A DNA stretch of 37,678 nucleotides. It comes from DATKSG01 sp035531775. GTDB taxonomy: Bacteria > Actinomycetota > Acidimicrobiia > Acidimicrobiales > UBA8190. The stretch is from NCBI GenBank assembly GCA_035531775.1, contig DATKSG010000103.1, positions 1-37,678 on the forward strand. The letters are read 5' to 3'. Below, piece after piece: positions 14,188-22,207 of the stretch; positions within the stretch are counted from its first letter, which is position 1, and each line of letters starts with the position of its first letter. The position numbers and the translations under genes were made by a program. The notes below the pieces were generated by a model that saw only the letters and a program-made list of their open reading frames with translations, made no database searches and was not told the origin of the DNA.

Positions 14188-15045
14188 TCAGCCCCGGCCG
14201 GTGAGGCGCCCGACCCAGCGCGCCGTCATGGCCAGGGCGTAGGGCGGGACCACGTAGCGTTTGCGCAGTGGCGGCCCGTCGGCGGCCACGTCGTCGAGCG
14301 CCGCGCTCAGGCCCGTGCGCAGCGCCCGGTCGCGCCACGGCGGCTCGCGCAGACCGGCGCGAGCCAACTCGGCGAAGCCCGAGCCCAGCTTGCGGTGCAA
14401 TGTCCAGATGGCGCGCCAGGTGACCCTGGGCTCGTGGTCAACAGCCGCCTCGTCGCAGTAGTTCAGGCGGAACCCGGCGTCGGTGGCTCGACGGCCGAAT
14501 TCGAAGTCGCCACTGGCCACCAACTCGGGCCGGAAGGGCCCCACGGCGTCGATGACACCGGGGCCCACGAACAAGTTGGCCGTGGCGGCGAAGCGCTCGG
14601 CGCGTACGTTGCGGTCCTGATGGAGGTAGGTGGCCCGGTCGAAGCGCTCCCAGATGGAGGGATCGGGGCCGGTCGGGCGCTGTCGGATGCGCCCACCGAC
14701 CAGATCGGCGCCCCGGGCCAGGGCGTCGCACCCGGCGGCCAGCCACTGCGGCTGGGGAATGCAGTCGGCATCGGTGAAGGCCAGCGTGGTGTTGGCGGCG
14801 GCGGCGGCGATACCGGCGTTGCGTGCCGCATAGGGCCCGCGTCGCCTCTCACTCAGCAGGCGCGGGGCCAGTGGGTGGGCCATGGCGATGGCGGGACTGG
14901 CATCGGTGGACCCGTTGTCCACCACCAACACCTCGAAGGGGGGTGCGCCGACCTGGGCGGCCAGGGCGTCCAAGCAGGGGCCGATGCGCTGACACTCGTT
15001 CAACATGGGGATGATCACGCTGATCGCCGTCGGGCCGCTTGGCAC
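14188..15045 (-). CDS. GT2 glycosyltransferase, paralogue of the gene at 34673
   Basis: The protein has 285 residues. The core reads ISVIIPMLNECQRIGPCLDA, FEVLVVDNGSTDAS, RGPYAARNAGIAAA and LAFTDADCIPQPQWL (DAD metal site). RPELVASGDFEFGRRATDAG follows. It shares the run LHRKLGSGFAELARAGLR and the ending MTARWVGxLxGRG with the protein at 34673-35554, and much of the length between, so the two arose by duplication. GTG 15045 starts a 38-base divergent gap to the next GT2 gene (15084). The paired genes may add the same or a related sugar at two points in the chain. Confidence 0.9.
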   Translation of the reverse strand: MPSGPTAISVIIPMLNECQRIGPCLDALAAQVGAPPFEVLVVDNGSTDASPAIAMAHPLAPRLLSERRRGPYAARNAGIAAAAANTTLAFTDADCIPQPQWLAAGCDALARGADLVGGRIRQRPTGPDPSIWERFDRATYLHQDRNVRAERFAATANLFVGPGVIDAVGPFRPELVASGDFEFGRRATDAGFRLNYCDEAAVDHEPRVTWRAIWTLHRKLGSGFAELARAGLREPPWRDRALRTGLSAALDDVAADGPPLRKRYVVPPYALAMTARWVGRLTGRG

Positions 15046-15083
15046 GGACTGAGGCTACGCGACGGGCTGGTTTAGTCTGCGCC

Positions 15084-15995
15084 ATGGACAGTTCGACGCG
15101 TCACGGCTTGGCCCTGAGCGTCGTGATCGCCACCCGTGACCGTCCGCACCTCTTGGACGACTGTCTGGACGCCTGCGAGCGGGCCCTGGGCCCCGACGAC
15201 GAGATCGTGGTGGTGGACTCGGCCTCCACCTCCCCGGCCACAGCCGAGCTCGTGGGCCGGCGTCGCGCCCGTCTGGTGCGCTGCAAGGTCCCCGGGGCAT
15301 CGCTGGCTCGCAACGCCGGATGGCGGGCCGCCTTGTCGCCGCTCGTGGCCTTCGTGGACGACGACGTGCGGGTGGCCCCGGGGTGGGCCGAGGCCTGGCG
15401 CCGCGCCTTCGGCGCCGACGGCGATCTGGGATTCGCCACCGGCCGCCTTACCGCGCCGCCCGACGGCGATCTGGGATTGCGGCCGGTGGCGGTGTTCGAC
15501 GAGCCCGAGGCGGCCGAGATCGGGCCGTGGTCAGTCGGAGGCTTCGGCCACGGGGCCAACATGGCGGTGCGCCGGGCCGACCTCGAGGCGGTGGGGGGCT
15601 TCGACGAGACGCTCGGCCCGGGGACCAGGTGGTACGCCGGAGAGGACCTGAACCTATTCGACCGCCTGGTGGCGGCCGGGAGCCGGGGTCGCTATGTCCC
15701 CTCGGCCGAGGCCTGGCACATGCAGTGGCGCACCCGTCGCCAGCTCATGACCCTCGAGTGGCGCTACGGGGTCGGCCAGGGAGCGCGCCTGGTGAAGCTG
15801 CGGCGCATCGACCCGGCCCGGGCCCGACCGCTCGTACGGGTCACCCAATGGGACGAAGGGGTGAAGGCGGTACTGGCGGCGGCCCGTCGTGGCTGGAAGT
15901 TCACCACGGCCAGCACCGCCCTGCGCATGGTGGGTACGGCCGTGGGCGCCGTGTCATGCGCAACGCGGTCGCGGCCTCAGCCCGGCACGGGCTGA
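15084..15995 (+). CDS. GT2 glycosyltransferase, related to the gene at 31846
   Basis: The protein has 303 residues from ATG 15084. Motifs are LALSVVIATRDRPHLLDDCL, IVVVDSASTSPAT, RLVRCKVPGASLARNAGW and VAFVDDDVRVAPGWAEAW (DDD). GFGHGANMAVRRADLEAVGG and AGEDLNLFDRLVAAG are the acceptor-side motifs. The layout GHGANMA...GGFDE and ARLVRC...SLARN is shared with the protein at 31846, marking a second paralogous pair. An in-frame ATG at 15039 would overlap the divergent gene and adds no conserved sequence. The last 19 bases overlap the convergent gene at 15977. Confidence 0.88.
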   Translation: MDSSTRHGLALSVVIATRDRPHLLDDCLDACERALGPDDEIVVVDSASTSPATAELVGRRRARLVRCKVPGASLARNAGWRAALSPLVAFVDDDVRVAPGWAEAWRRAFGADGDLGFATGRLTAPPDGDLGLRPVAVFDEPEAAEIGPWSVGGFGHGANMAVRRADLEAVGGFDETLGPGTRWYAGEDLNLFDRLVAAGSRGRYVPSAEAWHMQWRTRRQLMTLEWRYGVGQGARLVKLRRIDPARARPLVRVTQWDEGVKAVLAAARRGWKFTTASTALRMVGTAVGAVSCATRSRPQPGTG

Positions 15996-17155
15996 GCGCC
16001 GGCCACCAGCTCCCACTGCTCGTGCATGTGAGCGGCGAAGCGGGCTCGGGAGAAGTGGGTGGCGATGTGTGAGGCGGCGGCCGCTCCCATGGCGTGGCGG
16101 GCATCGGGGTCGGCCATCTGGGCCATGGCGCCGGCGAAGGCGCCAGGCTCGGGTGGGGCCACCAGCCCGGTGCGTCCGTGGACCACGGCTTCGCATCCCC
16201 CGCCCATGTCGGTCACCACCACCGGTCGTCCGGCCAGCCCGGCCTCGAGCACCACGGTGGGGAAGGCGTCGGGCTCCACGCTCGGGACGAGCACCACATC
16301 GGCGGCGTCGTAGAAGGCTTCAACGTCGGGGCGCTGGCCCATGAAGTCGACGATGCCGTCGACACCGAGACGCCCGGCCAGGGACCGCAGCTCCTGGTGG
16401 TAGTGCTCGTCCCCGGGCTCCACCGGTCCGCCCACGATCACCAGTCGGGCATCGGTGATCGCCGACCCGGACCCCGCCCCGGGCCCGACGAGGCGGGCCA
16501 ACGCCTCGATGGCCACGTGGTGACCCTTCAGGTGGAACAGACGCCCCACCAAGACATAGGTGAGGGCGTCAGGGGCGAGTCCGAGAGCCTGGCGCGCCTC
16601 GGCCCGGGGCCGGGGCGGGCTGCGCCGGGCCACGCCGTTGTGGATCACCACCACCCGCTCGGGCGGGTAGCCCGAGGCCACCAGGGCGTCGGCCACGTAG
16701 CGGCTCACGGCGGTGACCCGGCGGAAGCGGGTGGCCATAAGGCGCTGGGCCCGGGCCCGGGCCGGCCCGATGGTCCGGGCCGTGGTCACTTCGTGGACGC
16801 TCGCCAGCGCCGGTGTCCTCGTGGCCAGGGCCACCGGGGCCACCACCTTCATGGAGAAGGCAAGAAAGGCGTGGACCACCTCGGCGTGCTCGCGCCGCAC
16901 GGTGCGTCTCACGGCCAGCACGGCGCGCAGGTAGGCGGCCACGTAGGCCGGGCCGGGGGAGTGGCGCAGCTTGGGCAGAGAGAAGTCAGCCACGCCGTGG
17001 CCGAGGGCGCTCACCTGGCCGGCCAGGTCGGACCCGGCCGGGGCACACACCACCACCTCACCGGGCGGCGTCTCGGCCAGCAGCTCGAGCAGGATGCGCT
17101 CGCCCCCGGCCACATGGCCCTGGCCCATGACGATGACCACCCTCACCGGCGCCAC
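15977..17155 (-). CDS. GT4-type glycosyltransferase
   Basis: The protein has 392 residues with a GT-B fold. The N-terminal domain begins VRVVIVMGQGHVAGGERILLELL, and VVIHNGVARR joins the domains. The donor domain shows YVLVGRLFHLKGHHVAIEAL, VDFMGQRPDVEAFYDAADVV and the EX7E-like site LVPSVEPDAFPTVVLEAGLAG, then RPVVVTDMGGG. It would use a nucleotide-activated sugar with retention of configuration. GTG 17155 follows the stop of the upstream GT4 gene by four bases, so the two are one unit. Confidence 0.9.
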   Translation of the reverse strand: MAPVRVVIVMGQGHVAGGERILLELLAETPPGEVVVCAPAGSDLAGQVSALGHGVADFSLPKLRHSPGPAYVAAYLRAVLAVRRTVRREHAEVVHAFLAFSMKVVAPVALATRTPALASVHEVTTARTIGPARARAQRLMATRFRRVTAVSRYVADALVASGYPPERVVVIHNGVARRSPPRPRAEARQALGLAPDALTYVLVGRLFHLKGHHVAIEALARLVGPGAGSGSAITDARLVIVGGPVEPGDEHYHQELRSLAGRLGVDGIVDFMGQRPDVEAFYDAADVVLVPSVEPDAFPTVVLEAGLAGRPVVVTDMGGGCEAVVHGRTGLVAPPEPGAFAGAMAQMADPDARHAMGAAAASHIATHFSRARFAAHMHEQWELVAGAQPVPG

Positions 17156-17159
17156 ACGC

Positions 17160-18224
17160 TCATGGCCGGTACCGGGCCAGGACCCGCCGGTACAGGTCCT
17201 CCACCTGGGTGGCGCAGCGGTCCCAGGTCTGCTGGGCGGCCATCACTTCGGCCCCGGCGTCGACCAGGTCCTGGTGCCGGGCGGTGTCGGTGAGCAGACC
17301 GACAGCCGCCGCCGCCAAGGCGTCCACGTCGCCGAAGCCCACCAGCGCACCCGCCGCCCCGATGGTGTCGTGTAGGCCGGCCACGTCGTAGCCCACCGGC
17401 ACGGCCCCGGCGGCCATGGCTTCGAGGGCCACGATGCCGCGTCCCTCGTAGGCCGACGGCACCAGGACGAGCTGGGCGGCGCGGTACTCCCGCCCGAGCC
17501 CGTGGGTGTCGAGGCGGCCCAGGTAGGTCACCACACCCCCGCTGACCTCGGCGCGGGCCCGCACCGCCTGCTCCAGCGAGCCCGACCCGACCACCACGCC
17601 CCTCGCCCCGGGCACGTCCCGGGCCACCCTCTCCATGACGGCTATGGCCTCGAGGGGCCCTTTCTCAGGCTCGAGGCGCCCCACGAAGAGCAGGCGCCCG
17701 GGCTCCTTGGCTACGGCCGGGTCACCCACCAGCGGATCGAAGCCTTGGGCGATGACCTCCACCCGGGCCGGGTCCACTCCCATGGAGCGCACGGCCTCGG
17801 CCGTGGTGGGCGACACGGCGGCCACGGCGTCGGCCCGGCGGTACGACACCGATTCGGCCACGGCCATGAGGCGCTCGGGGCGCAGGGCGCCATGGGCTTG
17901 GCGGTACGTGTGGTGGGCGGTGAAGACGACGGGCACCGGCAAGCGCCGCAGCAGTTGCAGGCCGCCGGGCCCTCCCGACAGGTGCACCACATCGGGCCGG
18001 CCGTCGAGGAGCAGGCCCGGCCGTCGATTGAGGGCGATGGACATGTCGACATGGCTGCGCCCGGTGATCCGGGGGAAGGTGATGGCGTGGGCGCCGACCC
18101 CGGCCACGGTTCGAACCTCGAGGCCGTGGGCAGCCAGGGCTCGGCGCAAGTTGGAGGAGTAGACGCCCTGGCCGCCGACGGGAGGCTCGTCGTCCCATGT
18201 GGCCCATGTGACCCTGATCGCCAC
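17160..18224 (-). CDS. GT4-type glycosyltransferase
   Basis: The protein has 354 residues. VTWATWDDEPPVGGQGVYSSNL is the N-terminal G-rich loop of GT4 enzymes, and DVVHLSGGPGGLQLL and FTAHHTYRQAH follow. The donor domain has GRLLFVGRLEPEKGPLEAI, GVVTYLGRLDTHGLGREYRAA and LVPSAYEGRGIVALEAMAAG (EX7E). The start is GTG 18224, 30 bases after the WecG-type gene. The genes at 18255, 17160 and 15977 form a compact minus-strand unit. Confidence 0.9.
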   Translation of the reverse strand: MAIRVTWATWDDEPPVGGQGVYSSNLRRALAAHGLEVRTVAGVGAHAITFPRITGRSHVDMSIALNRRPGLLLDGRPDVVHLSGGPGGLQLLRRLPVPVVFTAHHTYRQAHGALRPERLMAVAESVSYRRADAVAAVSPTTAEAVRSMGVDPARVEVIAQGFDPLVGDPAVAKEPGRLLFVGRLEPEKGPLEAIAVMERVARDVPGARGVVVGSGSLEQAVRARAEVSGGVVTYLGRLDTHGLGREYRAAQLVLVPSAYEGRGIVALEAMAAGAVPVGYDVAGLHDTIGAAGALVGFGDVDALAAAAVGLLTDTARHQDLVDAGAEVMAAQQTWDRCATQVEDLYRRVLARYRP

Positions 18225-18254
18225 AGGCCAGTGTCTAGTGCGCGGACGGCACCC

Positions 18255-19145
18255 TCAGAGCGATGGACGCAGTCGCCGCCGCAGCCCCCGCACCATGCTC
18301 CGCACCAGCATGGTCACAGCGAACGGGGCGTTGTGCAGGAGATACCGCTTGAAGAGTCGACGGGGTTCCAGGCGCAGGCGGTGCACCCATTCGAGCCCGG
18401 CCCGGCGCATCCAGTCGGGAGCCACCGGGAAGTCGCCCGACGCCATGGCCAGGCCGGCGCCGATGCCCACGAACCAGGTGGAGGGGAAGAGGGGGCGCAG
18501 GCGGTGCATTAGGCGCTCCTGCTTGGGGCAACCGAGCGCCACGAACACGATGTCGGGTGCGGCGACCCACAGCTCGGCCACGATGCGCTCTGTCTCGGCG
18601 GCGTCGTGCTCGTATCCCCAGGGCGGGGAGTACCGCCCGGCCACCACGAGGCCCGGGGCGCGCTCCATCAGGTTGGCAGCGGCTCGGGCGGTGGTGGGGT
18701 CGTCGTCGCCCAGGAGGAAGATGCTGAAGCCCTTGGCTGCTGCTCCGACCGACAGCGACTTGAGCAGGTCCGACCCCGGCACCCGCTGGCGCAGCGGGGT
18801 GCCCTGGAGGCGGCTGGCCCACACCAGGGGCATGCCGTCGGCCAACACCAAGTCGGCCTGGGCCACGATGTCGGCTAGCTCCGGGTCGGAGCGCACCTGC
18901 ATGAGGATGTTCACGTTGGGGGTGGCCATCCATCCGCCGAGGCGGGCGGAAAGCGAGGTCATGACATGATCGACGACCTGAGCTTCGTCGAGGTCGTCGA
19001 GTTGCAGGCCCATGACGTCGACCAGCTCCCGGGCCCGAGGAGCCAGGGCCAGCTCGGGTAGCTGGGCCTCATCGGCCTCCTGGGCCTCCTCAGTAACCTG
19101 GGTCATCTGGGTTTGAGTCAACGATGCACTTTCCGTGATCGCCAT
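18255..19145 (-). CDS. WecG/TagA/CpsF-family (GT26) glycosyltransferase
   Basis: The protein has 296 residues from ATG 19145, with GGAGG (minus strand, 19156-19152) six bases ahead. After an Ala/Glu/Gln-rich N-terminus of about 40 residues, the GT26 features appear in order: TPNVNILMQVRSDPELADIV, ADLVLADGMPLVWASRLQG, RVPGSDLL, FLLGDDD, DIVFVALGCPKQERLMHRL, VGIGAGLAMASGDFPVAPDWM and GLEWVHRLRLEPRRLFKRYL. The family adds ManNAc, ManNAcA or similar as an early step on a lipid-linked sugar, at the membrane. It may therefore act near the start of this pathway. The frame runs further upstream without conserved sequence, so the Met with the good ribosome-binding site is chosen. Confidence 0.92.
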   Translation of the reverse strand: MAITESASLTQTQMTQVTEEAQEADEAQLPELALAPRARELVDVMGLQLDDLDEAQVVDHVMTSLSARLGGWMATPNVNILMQVRSDPELADIVAQADLVLADGMPLVWASRLQGTPLRQRVPGSDLLKSLSVGAAAKGFSIFLLGDDDPTTARAAANLMERAPGLVVAGRYSPPWGYEHDAAETERIVAELWVAAPDIVFVALGCPKQERLMHRLRPLFPSTWFVGIGAGLAMASGDFPVAPDWMRRAGLEWVHRLRLEPRRLFKRYLLHNAPFAVTMLVRSMVRGLRRRLRPSL

Positions 19146-19240
19146 CAGTCGCCTCCGACGTCCACCGTGACGAAAACGGCTGATCGGGGCCTCCCTTGTG
19201 GGATTTCGCGGGTAAATGGCACAAGTGGCGGTGAACTGAG

Positions 19241-19271
19241 TGTGGACAGTGGGGAAACAAGCAGTGGACAA
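19241..19271. repeat. Direct repeats of GTGGACA, 22 bases apart, DnaA-box-like
   Basis: TGTGGACAG (19241-19249) and AGTGGACAA (19263-19271) lie in the 223-base gap ahead of the WecG-type gene. Each differs by one base from TGTGGACAA, the complement of a TTGTCCACA DnaA box. The 22-base period is two helix turns, so a protein pair could bind one face. This is more likely an operator than an origin, since only two copies are present. Confidence 0.35.
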
Positions 19272-19368
19272 CGAATCCCCGGCCACAGTCCCGCCGACCG
19301 CCGCGACCCCGTTGACCAGGGGCGTCGTCGTGTTCCTACCCGATGGGCAGCGAACTACCCGAAGAACC

Positions 19369-20337
19369 TCAAGCCAGAGCCCGGGCCAGGGCCCTGGCCC
19401 ACAAACCGGGGTCCCTGACCATTCGCCCACCCTGGCGAGTCGCTTGCTCGAGGAGCAGCATGGCCATGGCCGGCGGCGCGGCTGAGGCCAAGGCCCCGAA
19501 GACCCGGCGCCGTTTGGCCCAACCCGAGCCCTCCTCCATACGCTGATGGGCCCGGTGGAAGGCGTGGCACGCCCGGGACATGGCGGCTCCGTGCTTCTCC
19601 TCGAATTGCTCGAGCCCCCGTCGTTTCACGTCCACATCGGTGAGCCGGGGCCCGCCGTGGAACACGTACTCCACGAGAGGCTCGGGGATCACGCCCACCC
19701 CGGTAACCCGGGCGCAGCGCAACCACAGGTCCCAGTCCTCCACGCTGCGGAAGGTCTCGTCGATGCCCAGCTCCCCCCCGAGCAGCGGCCGCCGGCCCAT
19801 GACGAAGGAGAAACCGCCCACGAAGTTGGCCCACAGCAGCTGCTCGGCTCCGACCTCCCGCGGGCCGCGGTAGTGCAGCGGCGCCCGGGTGCTGCCCTCG
19901 ATCACCATCAGGTGGTCACAGGTCACGAGGCCCACCTCGGGGTGAGTGCTCAGGTAGTGCACCTGCTTGGCCGTCTTCTCCGGATGCCACCGGTCGTCGT
20001 CGTCGATGAAGGCCACGAGCTCGCCCGTCGCCTGGCCAAGGGCCACGTTGCGGGCCCGGGACACCCCGCCGTTGTGCTCCAGGCGTTCGAGGCGCACCCG
20101 CCCATCGTCGCCGGCGCCCTCGGCCACGGCTTCGGGCACGCCCTCCACCGTCGAGGCGTCGTCGATCACCAGGAGCTCCAGGTTCGGGTAGCTCTGCTCG
20201 AGCACCGACCGAACGGCCCCGGCCAGTCGTGCCGGGCGGTTGAAGGTCGGCAGGATCACCGACACGAGCGGGGACGGCGTGGCGGCCAAGGCCCGGAAAC
20301 CTACCTGACGGCTCCTCGGGCCCCGCGGCGTCGGCAT
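19369..20337 (-). CDS. GT2 glycosyltransferase (WcaA-like)
   Basis: The protein has 322 residues from ATG 20337. Motifs are LVSVILPTFNRPARLAGAV, LELLVIDDASTVEG, NGGVSRARNVALGQATG and VAFIDDDDRWHPEKTAKQ (DDD). SVEDWDLWLRCARVTG is the ED motif of this subgroup. The frame stays open to 20502 but upstream residues look random, and the divergent cytidylyltransferase begins at 20452, so the Met at 20337 is more likely. Its end is followed by 223 non-coding bases before the WecG-type gene. Confidence 0.88.
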   Translation of the reverse strand: MPTPRGPRSRQVGFRALAATPSPLVSVILPTFNRPARLAGAVRSVLEQSYPNLELLVIDDASTVEGVPEAVAEGAGDDGRVRLERLEHNGGVSRARNVALGQATGELVAFIDDDDRWHPEKTAKQVHYLSTHPEVGLVTCDHLMVIEGSTRAPLHYRGPREVGAEQLLWANFVGGFSFVMGRRPLLGGELGIDETFRSVEDWDLWLRCARVTGVGVIPEPLVEYVFHGGPRLTDVDVKRRGLEQFEEKHGAAMSRACHAFHRAHQRMEEGSGWAKRRRVFGALASAAPPAMAMLLLEQATRQGGRMVRDPGLWARALARALA

Positions 20338-20451
20338 CCGGCGGGTGCCGCACGCCAGGTGCGATGCTGTGGCCCGTTTTCCTCCCGCTGTCGCCGAGCT
20401 GTCAGGCTCACCGGCGTCGGACACAGGACCGGAGATGACCAGGACATCGCA

Positions 20452-21174
20452 GTGAGGACACTCATCTTGTGCGGCGGCCGCGGCACGCGCGCCTACCCGC
20501 ACACCGTGGAGCTACCCAAGCCGCTGCTCGAGGTGGCCGGCCGCCCGGTGCTGGCCCAGGTCATGGAGATCTTCGCCGCCCAGGGTTTCACCGACTTCGT
20601 GCTCGCCGCCGGCTTCAAGCGCGAGTTGATCGAGGAATTCGCCTCCACCGTGCCGGAGCAGTGGGACGTGACCGTGGTCGACACCGGGCTCGATACCAAC
20701 ACCGGCGGGCGGGTAGCCCGGTGCGCGCCCGGCATGGGGGAGCGCTACTTCGTCACCTACGCCGACGGGCTCGGCCGCGTCGACCTGCACCAACTGCTCG
20801 AATTCCACCGCTCCCACGGGGCGGCCGCCACCGTGACCACGGTGCCCTTGCCCTCGCAGTACGGCACCATCGAATGCGACGACGCCGGGCGCGTCACCCG
20901 TTTCCTCGAGAAGCCCAAGCTGGCCGATCACTGGATCAACGCCGGTTTCCTGGTCTTCGAGGAGAGGGCGCGCCAATGGCTCGGGGCCGAGGACCTGGAA
21001 CGGGAGGTGCTGCCGGCGCTCAGCGCCGCCGGGCAACTGCACGCCTATCGGCACCTCGGCTTCTGGCGGTCCATGGACACCTACAAAGACGCCCTGGAGC
21101 TGAGCAACCTGTGCGGCGAAGGACCGCCCCCGTGGGCGTGGGCCTCGGACCCCGAGATGCAAGGGGCATCGTGA
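20452..21174 (+). CDS. Sugar-1-phosphate nucleotidyltransferase, glucose-1-phosphate cytidylyltransferase-like
   Basis: The protein has 240 residues. The pyrophosphorylase loop is LILCGGRGTRAYPHTVELPKP (signature GGxGTR..P.T...PKP). VTVVDTGLDTNTGGRV, TYADGLGRVDLHQLLEFH, GAAATVTTVPLPSQYG, WINAGFLVFE and GFWRSMDTYKD match glucose-1-phosphate cytidylyltransferase (RfbF) point by point. It would make CDP-glucose, or another NDP-sugar, in the cytoplasm. The start is GTG 20452. The stop overlaps the start of the SDR gene (GTGA, 21171-21174), so the two enzymes probably act in sequence. This is the only sugar-activating gene seen in the window. Confidence 0.85.
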   Translation: MRTLILCGGRGTRAYPHTVELPKPLLEVAGRPVLAQVMEIFAAQGFTDFVLAAGFKRELIEEFASTVPEQWDVTVVDTGLDTNTGGRVARCAPGMGERYFVTYADGLGRVDLHQLLEFHRSHGAAATVTTVPLPSQYGTIECDDAGRVTRFLEKPKLADHWINAGFLVFEERARQWLGAEDLEREVLPALSAAGQLHAYRHLGFWRSMDTYKDALELSNLCGEGPPPWAWASDPEMQGAS

Positions 21175-22178
21175 CCCCCGCCACGTCGCCCCCGGCTGTC
21201 CCCACCTTGCCGGCCGACGCCCGGGCCCTGGTGACCGGGGCGTCGGGCTTCATCGGGTCGCACCTGGTGCGTCGGCTGCTGGCCGACGGCGCCGAGGTCC
21301 ATGCCCTCACCAGTGCCGTCTCGAGCCTCTACCCCCTGCGCCTGGTGGACCTGCGCTCGGCGATCACCTTGCACCAGGGGAACCTGGCTGATCGAAGCGC
21401 CATGGACGCCGTGGTGGAGGCGGCCCGGCCCTCCCACGTCTTCCACCTCGGGGCCTACACCCACGTGGGTAAGTCGTGGGCCCGGGTGGACGAGTGCATC
21501 CAGGTCAACGTGCAGGGAACGGTCAACTTGCTCCAAGCCCTCGACGGCACCGGCTACACCCGCTTCGTCAACATCGGGACCAGCGAGATCTACGGCGACA
21601 TCGAATCGCCGTTCCACGAGGACGACGCCGTGCGCCCGGTATCGCCGTACTCGGCCAGCAAATACGCGGCGGAGTGCATGTGCCGCCTCTTCCAACAAGG
21701 ACGGCAGTGGCCCATCGTCATGGTGCGCCCGTTCAACGCCTTCGGCCCGGCCCAGACCCCGGACCGTGTCATCCCCGAGATCATCGTCCGGGCCCTGCGC
21801 GGCGAACCGCTGCGCATGACCCAGGGCCGCCAGACCCGCGAGTTCAACTTCGTGGAGGATCTGGCCGACGGCATGGTGCGGGCGGCCACGGTGCCCGACA
21901 TCGAGGGCCGCCTGTTCAACTTGGGTTGCGGCGAGGACATCTCGATGCGCGACCTGGCCACCTTGGTGCTCGACCTGATGGGCAACCCGGTGGAGGCGCA
22001 GTTCGGGGCGTTGCCCGAGCGACCCACCGAGATTTGGGTCATGCGTTCGGATTCGAACCGGGCCCGCCAAACCCTTGGGTGGGCCCCACGCCACAGCCTG
22101 GCCGAAGGCCTGGCCAAGACCATCGACTGGTACCGCCGGGAGCTGGCCGACCCCCGGTCCCCTTTCGTCGAGGGCTGA
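21171..22178 (+). CDS. SDR sugar-nucleotide dehydratase/epimerase
   Basis: The protein has 335 residues. ALVTGASGFIGSHLVRRLL (about 20-38) is the NAD-binding loop. VFHLGAYTHVGKSW, then NIGTSEIYGD and the YSASK pair, give the Thr/Ser-Tyr-Lys catalytic set. The Glu after TS (TSEIYG) fits 4,6-dehydratases of the GDP-mannose-dehydratase type. MVRPFNAFGPAQTPDRVIPEII and REFNFVEDLADGMV are the substrate-side motifs. It lacks the RfbG-type SDKCYDN, so a plain CDP-glucose 4,6-dehydratase is not certain, even though it is coupled to a cytidylyltransferase-like gene. It makes a modified sugar donor for the cluster. Confidence 0.87.
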   Translation: MTPATSPPAVPTLPADARALVTGASGFIGSHLVRRLLADGAEVHALTSAVSSLYPLRLVDLRSAITLHQGNLADRSAMDAVVEAARPSHVFHLGAYTHVGKSWARVDECIQVNVQGTVNLLQALDGTGYTRFVNIGTSEIYGDIESPFHEDDAVRPVSPYSASKYAAECMCRLFQQGRQWPIVMVRPFNAFGPAQTPDRVIPEIIVRALRGEPLRMTQGRQTREFNFVEDLADGMVRAATVPDIEGRLFNLGCGEDISMRDLATLVLDLMGNPVEAQFGALPERPTEIWVMRSDSNRARQTLGWAPRHSLAEGLAKTIDWYRRELADPRSPFVEG

Positions 22179-22207
22179 AGGCGCCGGCCCACGACGTGGT
22201 CGGTCGG

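Noticed and set aside
16094..17293. 399-residue plus-strand open frame
   Set aside because: It runs antisense to the GT4 gene at 15977-17155, which has clear motifs. The composition (Gly, His, Gln, Asp repeats) is typical of antisense frames.
19241..19271. Replication origin
   Set aside because: Only two imperfect DnaA-like boxes, no AT-rich unwinding region and no dnaA/dnaN neighbours.
20452..22178. Complete CDP-dideoxyhexose pathway (rfbF-rfbG-rfbH)
   Set aside because: The first enzyme is cytidylyltransferase-like, but the SDR lacks RfbG-type motifs and no RfbH-like PLP enzyme is present.
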